This document shows positions 13,073-14,692 of a stretch of DNA of 14,692 nucleotides, piece after piece. Position 1 is the first letter of the stretch; every line of letters starts with the position of its first letter. Under the pieces are notes generated by a model that was not told the DNA's origin, made no database searches, and saw nothing but the letters and a program-made list of their open reading frames with translations. Source of the stretch: an archaeon (GTDB taxonomy: Archaea > Thermoproteota > Nitrososphaeria > Nitrososphaerales > UBA183). The stretch lies in the NCBI GenBank assembly GCA_021828185.1, contig JAKASI010000021.1, positions 1 to 14,692 on the forward strand, written 5' to 3'. Both the position numbers and the translations under genes were made by a program.

Positions 13073-13543
13073 TCAGGGAGACGCCTCGATTTCGAAGGCC
13101 TGACTGTACGTCGCTCCGTTGCTCAGGGTCCCGTCGATGACGACCGCATAGGAGGACCCTACAGTAGCGGCGAGGTTGCCCGATACGGTTGTGTCCTGGG
13201 TAATCGCGGAGTACGGTCCGCCTGAAAGCCCCCTGACGGCGATTGTGGCCGCTCCTCCGCCGCCGGAGATCACCGACGAATACGCGAGTTGAAGCTGAGA
13301 AGAACCTCCTGTAATAGAAATCGACAGCGAGGTGAACGGCATCCCTCCGGTGTTGACAATCTGGGCGCTGACAGTGGCGAAGCCCGACGCTCCAATTGTA
13401 ATGGAAAGCGAAGGCGAGAGCCCTGCTTGGGGCCTCATGTACGACGTGACCGCGACATAGTATACAGCCGAACCCACCACGGCCAGGGAGATGGTCAGGA
13501 TGGTCGCTACGATGGTGCTGACGGCCTTCTTGTCACATGACAC
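13073..13543 (-). CDS. Archaeal type IV pilin, pilin D
   Basis: A pilin of 156 residues when started at GTG 13543: MSCDKKA, then VSTIVATILTISLAVVGSAVYYV. This is a class III signal with cleavage expected after A7. The frame is open to ATG 13642, but that would place 33 unrelated residues before the leader and put the start upstream of the promoter box, so I reject it. The box CGTTTTATCC (13573-13582) is centred 34.5 nt before GTG 13543, implying a leader of about nine bases. The C-terminal domain is Ser/Gly/Thr-rich beta sequence. Its end (SSYAVVIDGTLSNGATYSQ) parallels that of pilin A (9087-9542), as does the VATIL/IATIL helix start, so A and D look like paralogues on opposite strands. Cysteine occurs only in the leader. 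Confidence 0.85.
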   Translation of the reverse strand: MSCDKKAVSTIVATILTISLAVVGSAVYYVAVTSYMRPQAGLSPSLSITIGASGFATVSAQIVNTGGMPFTSLSISITGGSSQLQLAYSSVISGGGGAATIAVRGLSGGPYSAITQDTTVSGNLAATVGSSYAVVIDGTLSNGATYSQAFEIEASP

Positions 13544-13572
13544 GGCAGAGTTCGTGGGAGAACATTCCGTCA

Positions 13573-13582
13573 GGATAAAACG
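13573..13582 (-). promoter_or_regulatory. CGTTTTATCC promoter box of pilin D
   Basis: CGTTTTATCC on the minus strand upstream of GTG 13543, the third identical copy of this box in the window. Here the spacing to the start is about nine bases longer than at the other two sites. Confidence 0.6.
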
Positions 13583-13680
13583 AGAGACCCACTTTCGCGG
13601 TCTCTCCTCCCTTCCGCCGGGGTATTGGATAACATGGGGCATTATAGGCAGAAGGGCAGATTCTTGGTCCGGAGTCAGGG

Positions 13681-13866
13681 ATGGCAGCCGAAGCGAGTGA
13701 GTATGACCGCGAGTCGGAGATGATTGAGGTGAGCGTTGGCCTGTTCATCGCCGCGATGATGTTAGAGGAAGGGAACGAAAGGATGTACCTGGAGCATCTC
13801 AGGAGGGCCCAGGCTCACCTCACGAGCCTGATTTTGGACGCAGAGATGCACGGTCCCTCGACCTAA
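13681..13866 (+). CDS. Small alpha-helical protein, unknown (61 aa)
   Basis: A 61-residue acidic, probably all-helical protein (SEMIEVSVGLFIAAMMLEEGNERMYLEHLRRAQAHLTSLILDAEMHG) with no signal peptide or clear membrane span. ATG 13681 has GGAG six bases upstream (13671-13674) and an ATTATA box at 13641-13646, so unlike most genes here it seems to use a Shine-Dalgarno. No family is recognised. It is divergent from the pilin cluster, and its promoter region overlaps the pilin D upstream region. A regulator or chaperone role could be imagined but is not supported by any motif. Confidence 0.55.
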   Translation: MAAEASEYDRESEMIEVSVGLFIAAMMLEEGNERMYLEHLRRAQAHLTSLILDAEMHGPST

Positions 13867-13953
13867 CCCCTTCACTCAAGGAAGACTCGGACCGCACCGA
13901 GAGACCGTCTGATTGCTCGCGTAGGGTGGGGGTTATATCTCGATGCTCGTGAA

Positions 13954-14283
13954 ATGGGTCGGGAGACCATACCGCAGATGTCAGAGGAGCACGCAGGTGG
14001 GCAGCCTGCAGACCGGCCGCTGAAGATACTTGTCGACGGGGAGGAGTGCATTGCGATTTCAGGAAAGGATTCTGTGATGTTCAAGAAAGACAATGGAGCT
14101 GTATGGGGCTTCTTGAGAAGTGCAATCCAAACACGTACGTTTGATGCTGATGATGCGGTTATAGTAGCCTACAAGGACGGAGACTTGGTCAAGTCCGTTC
14201 GGATTACTTCCCGCCCTAGCCCATTTCGGCAAGGCGAACCTGAATATGCACCTGGCCTCATTTGTATGGCTCTGATGATCTAG
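13954..14283 (+). CDS. Hypothetical protein, beta-rich, about 109 aa
   Basis: A soluble protein with alternating strand-like segments (LKILVDGEECIAISGKDSVMFKK, DDAVIVAYKDGDLVKSVRI) and no signal peptide or membrane span. No family is recognised. ATG 13954 gives 109 residues. A TTATAT box at 13933-13938 is only 18.5 nt before it, which is short for the usual spacing, so ATG 13978 (MSEEHAGG..., 101 residues) may be the real start, with GGGAG at 13961-13965 upstream. Codon use looks less GC-biased than in the pilus genes. It is convergent with the partial gene at the right edge, 9 nt between the two stops. Confidence 0.6.
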   Translation: MGRETIPQMSEEHAGGQPADRPLKILVDGEECIAISGKDSVMFKKDNGAVWGFLRSAIQTRTFDADDAVIVAYKDGDLVKSVRITSRPSPFRQGEPEYAPGLICMALMI

Positions 14284-14292
14284 GCCAGAGAA

Positions 14293-14692
14293 TTACGGAC
14301 CAACTTTGCTGAACTGGTTGGCGTCAATCATGTTCTTCAGATTTTGAAGAGCCACGACTCCGTCAACCGTCTTTGGGTCTATCACAGAGATTCTCTCGTG
14401 AAGTTGGCGTCCGAGACGATCCATAAGGAGTTCGTTGGTGGCCATTCCAGGAGAAATGAGCTTGTGAGATGCAAGTTCCTGACCCAGTTTGTTTCTGTTT
14501 AGCGACAAATCAAGCATCTGATCTCGCCATTTGGAAGCAGATACAAAATCAGGACCAGTCATTGGATTCATCCAAGTTGTGGCCCTAAAGTTTTGACCGC
14601 TCGGATTCGTGACATATGAAAAGTCCATTACGTTTCCGGAGAGCCCGCTGTCGATTATGCTACCGGCATGCCTAACCAGGTCGGGTGCGACA
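14293..14692 (-). CDS. Partial hypothetical gene running off the right edge
   Basis: The frame is open from the window edge (14692) to a stop at 14293, about 132 residues, with the 5' end missing. An ATG lies at 14628, but the upstream part (VAPDLVRHAGSIIDSGLSGNV) reads as continuous protein, so I treat the gene as truncated by the window. The visible part is soluble and mixed: WMNPMTGPDFVSASKWRDQML, LGQELASHKLISPGMATNELLMDRLGRQL, then DPKTVDGVVALQNLKNMID. No family is recognised and no membrane span or signal is seen in this fragment. Confidence 0.6.
   Translation of the reverse strand, partial: VAPDLVRHAGSIIDSGLSGNVMDFSYVTNPSGQNFRATTWMNPMTGPDFVSASKWRDQMLDLSLNRNKLGQELASHKLISPGMATNELLMDRLGRQLHERISVIDPKTVDGVVALQNLKNMIDANQFSKVGP

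Noticed and set aside
4067..13543. Archaellum (motility) operon
   Set aside because: No ArlF, ArlG, ArlH or ArlC/D/E-like genes are visible, and the pilins lack archaellin-type features; an adhesive pilus fits better.
13544..13642. ATG 13642 as the start of pilin D
   Set aside because: It would add 33 residues before the prepilin leader and lie upstream of the CGTTTTATCC box; GTG 13543 fits the class III leader.

Overview
The window looks like chromosomal DNA of an archaeon. The signs are class III (type IV pilin-type) signal peptides of archaeal style, archaeal winged-helix regulators, a VirB11/ArlI-type secretion ATPase paired with a TadC/ArlJ-type membrane platform, and TATA-like boxes centred about 25 nt upstream of start codons with no leader. 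High GC in the core (judged by eye), the HTH_45-like regulator and a possible NitrOD5-like small protein point to a Nitrososphaerota (Thaumarchaeota)-type lineage; this placement is inference.

Layout. Positions 1-1075 (+): an OsmC-family protein and a four-helix membrane protein, lower in GC than the core. Positions 1076-1745: no intact gene, but two adjacent inverted-repeat structures, a frameshifted wHTH remnant and a cysteine-rich zinc-ribbon-like remnant. Positions 1746-6280 (-): in transcription order, a large secreted, membrane-anchored Ig-like surface protein, the pilus ATPase, a small alpha-helical protein and a wHTH regulator. Positions 6323-8218 (+): the two-domain TadC/ArlJ-like platform, divergent from the surface protein. 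Positions 8229-8981 (-): a wHTH regulator, divergent from two tandem pilins (9087-10015, +). Positions 10016-10236 hold a hairpin and no gene. Positions 10237-11100 (-): small unknown proteins, one of them a membrane protein. Positions 11164-13543 (-): two pilins and a 456-aa pilin-like protein with 12 cysteines in six short loops. Positions 13681-14692: three unknown genes, the last cut by the window edge.

How it fits together. The ATPase powers assembly on the TadC/ArlJ platform of a surface filament. Four small pilin-like subunits are candidates for the shaft or minor subunits. The 456-aa cysteine-rich protein enters the same pathway by its own class III signal, and the 737-aa Ig-like protein is a likely cell-surface adhesin. 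No archaellum accessory genes (arlF/G/H) and no prepilin peptidase are visible, so an adhesive type IV pilus is more likely than an archaellum. Nearly every pilus gene carries its own TATA box about 25 nt before its start codon. Three of them (ATPase and two pilins) share an identical 10-bp box, CGTTTTATCC, suggesting separate but co-regulated leaderless transcripts.
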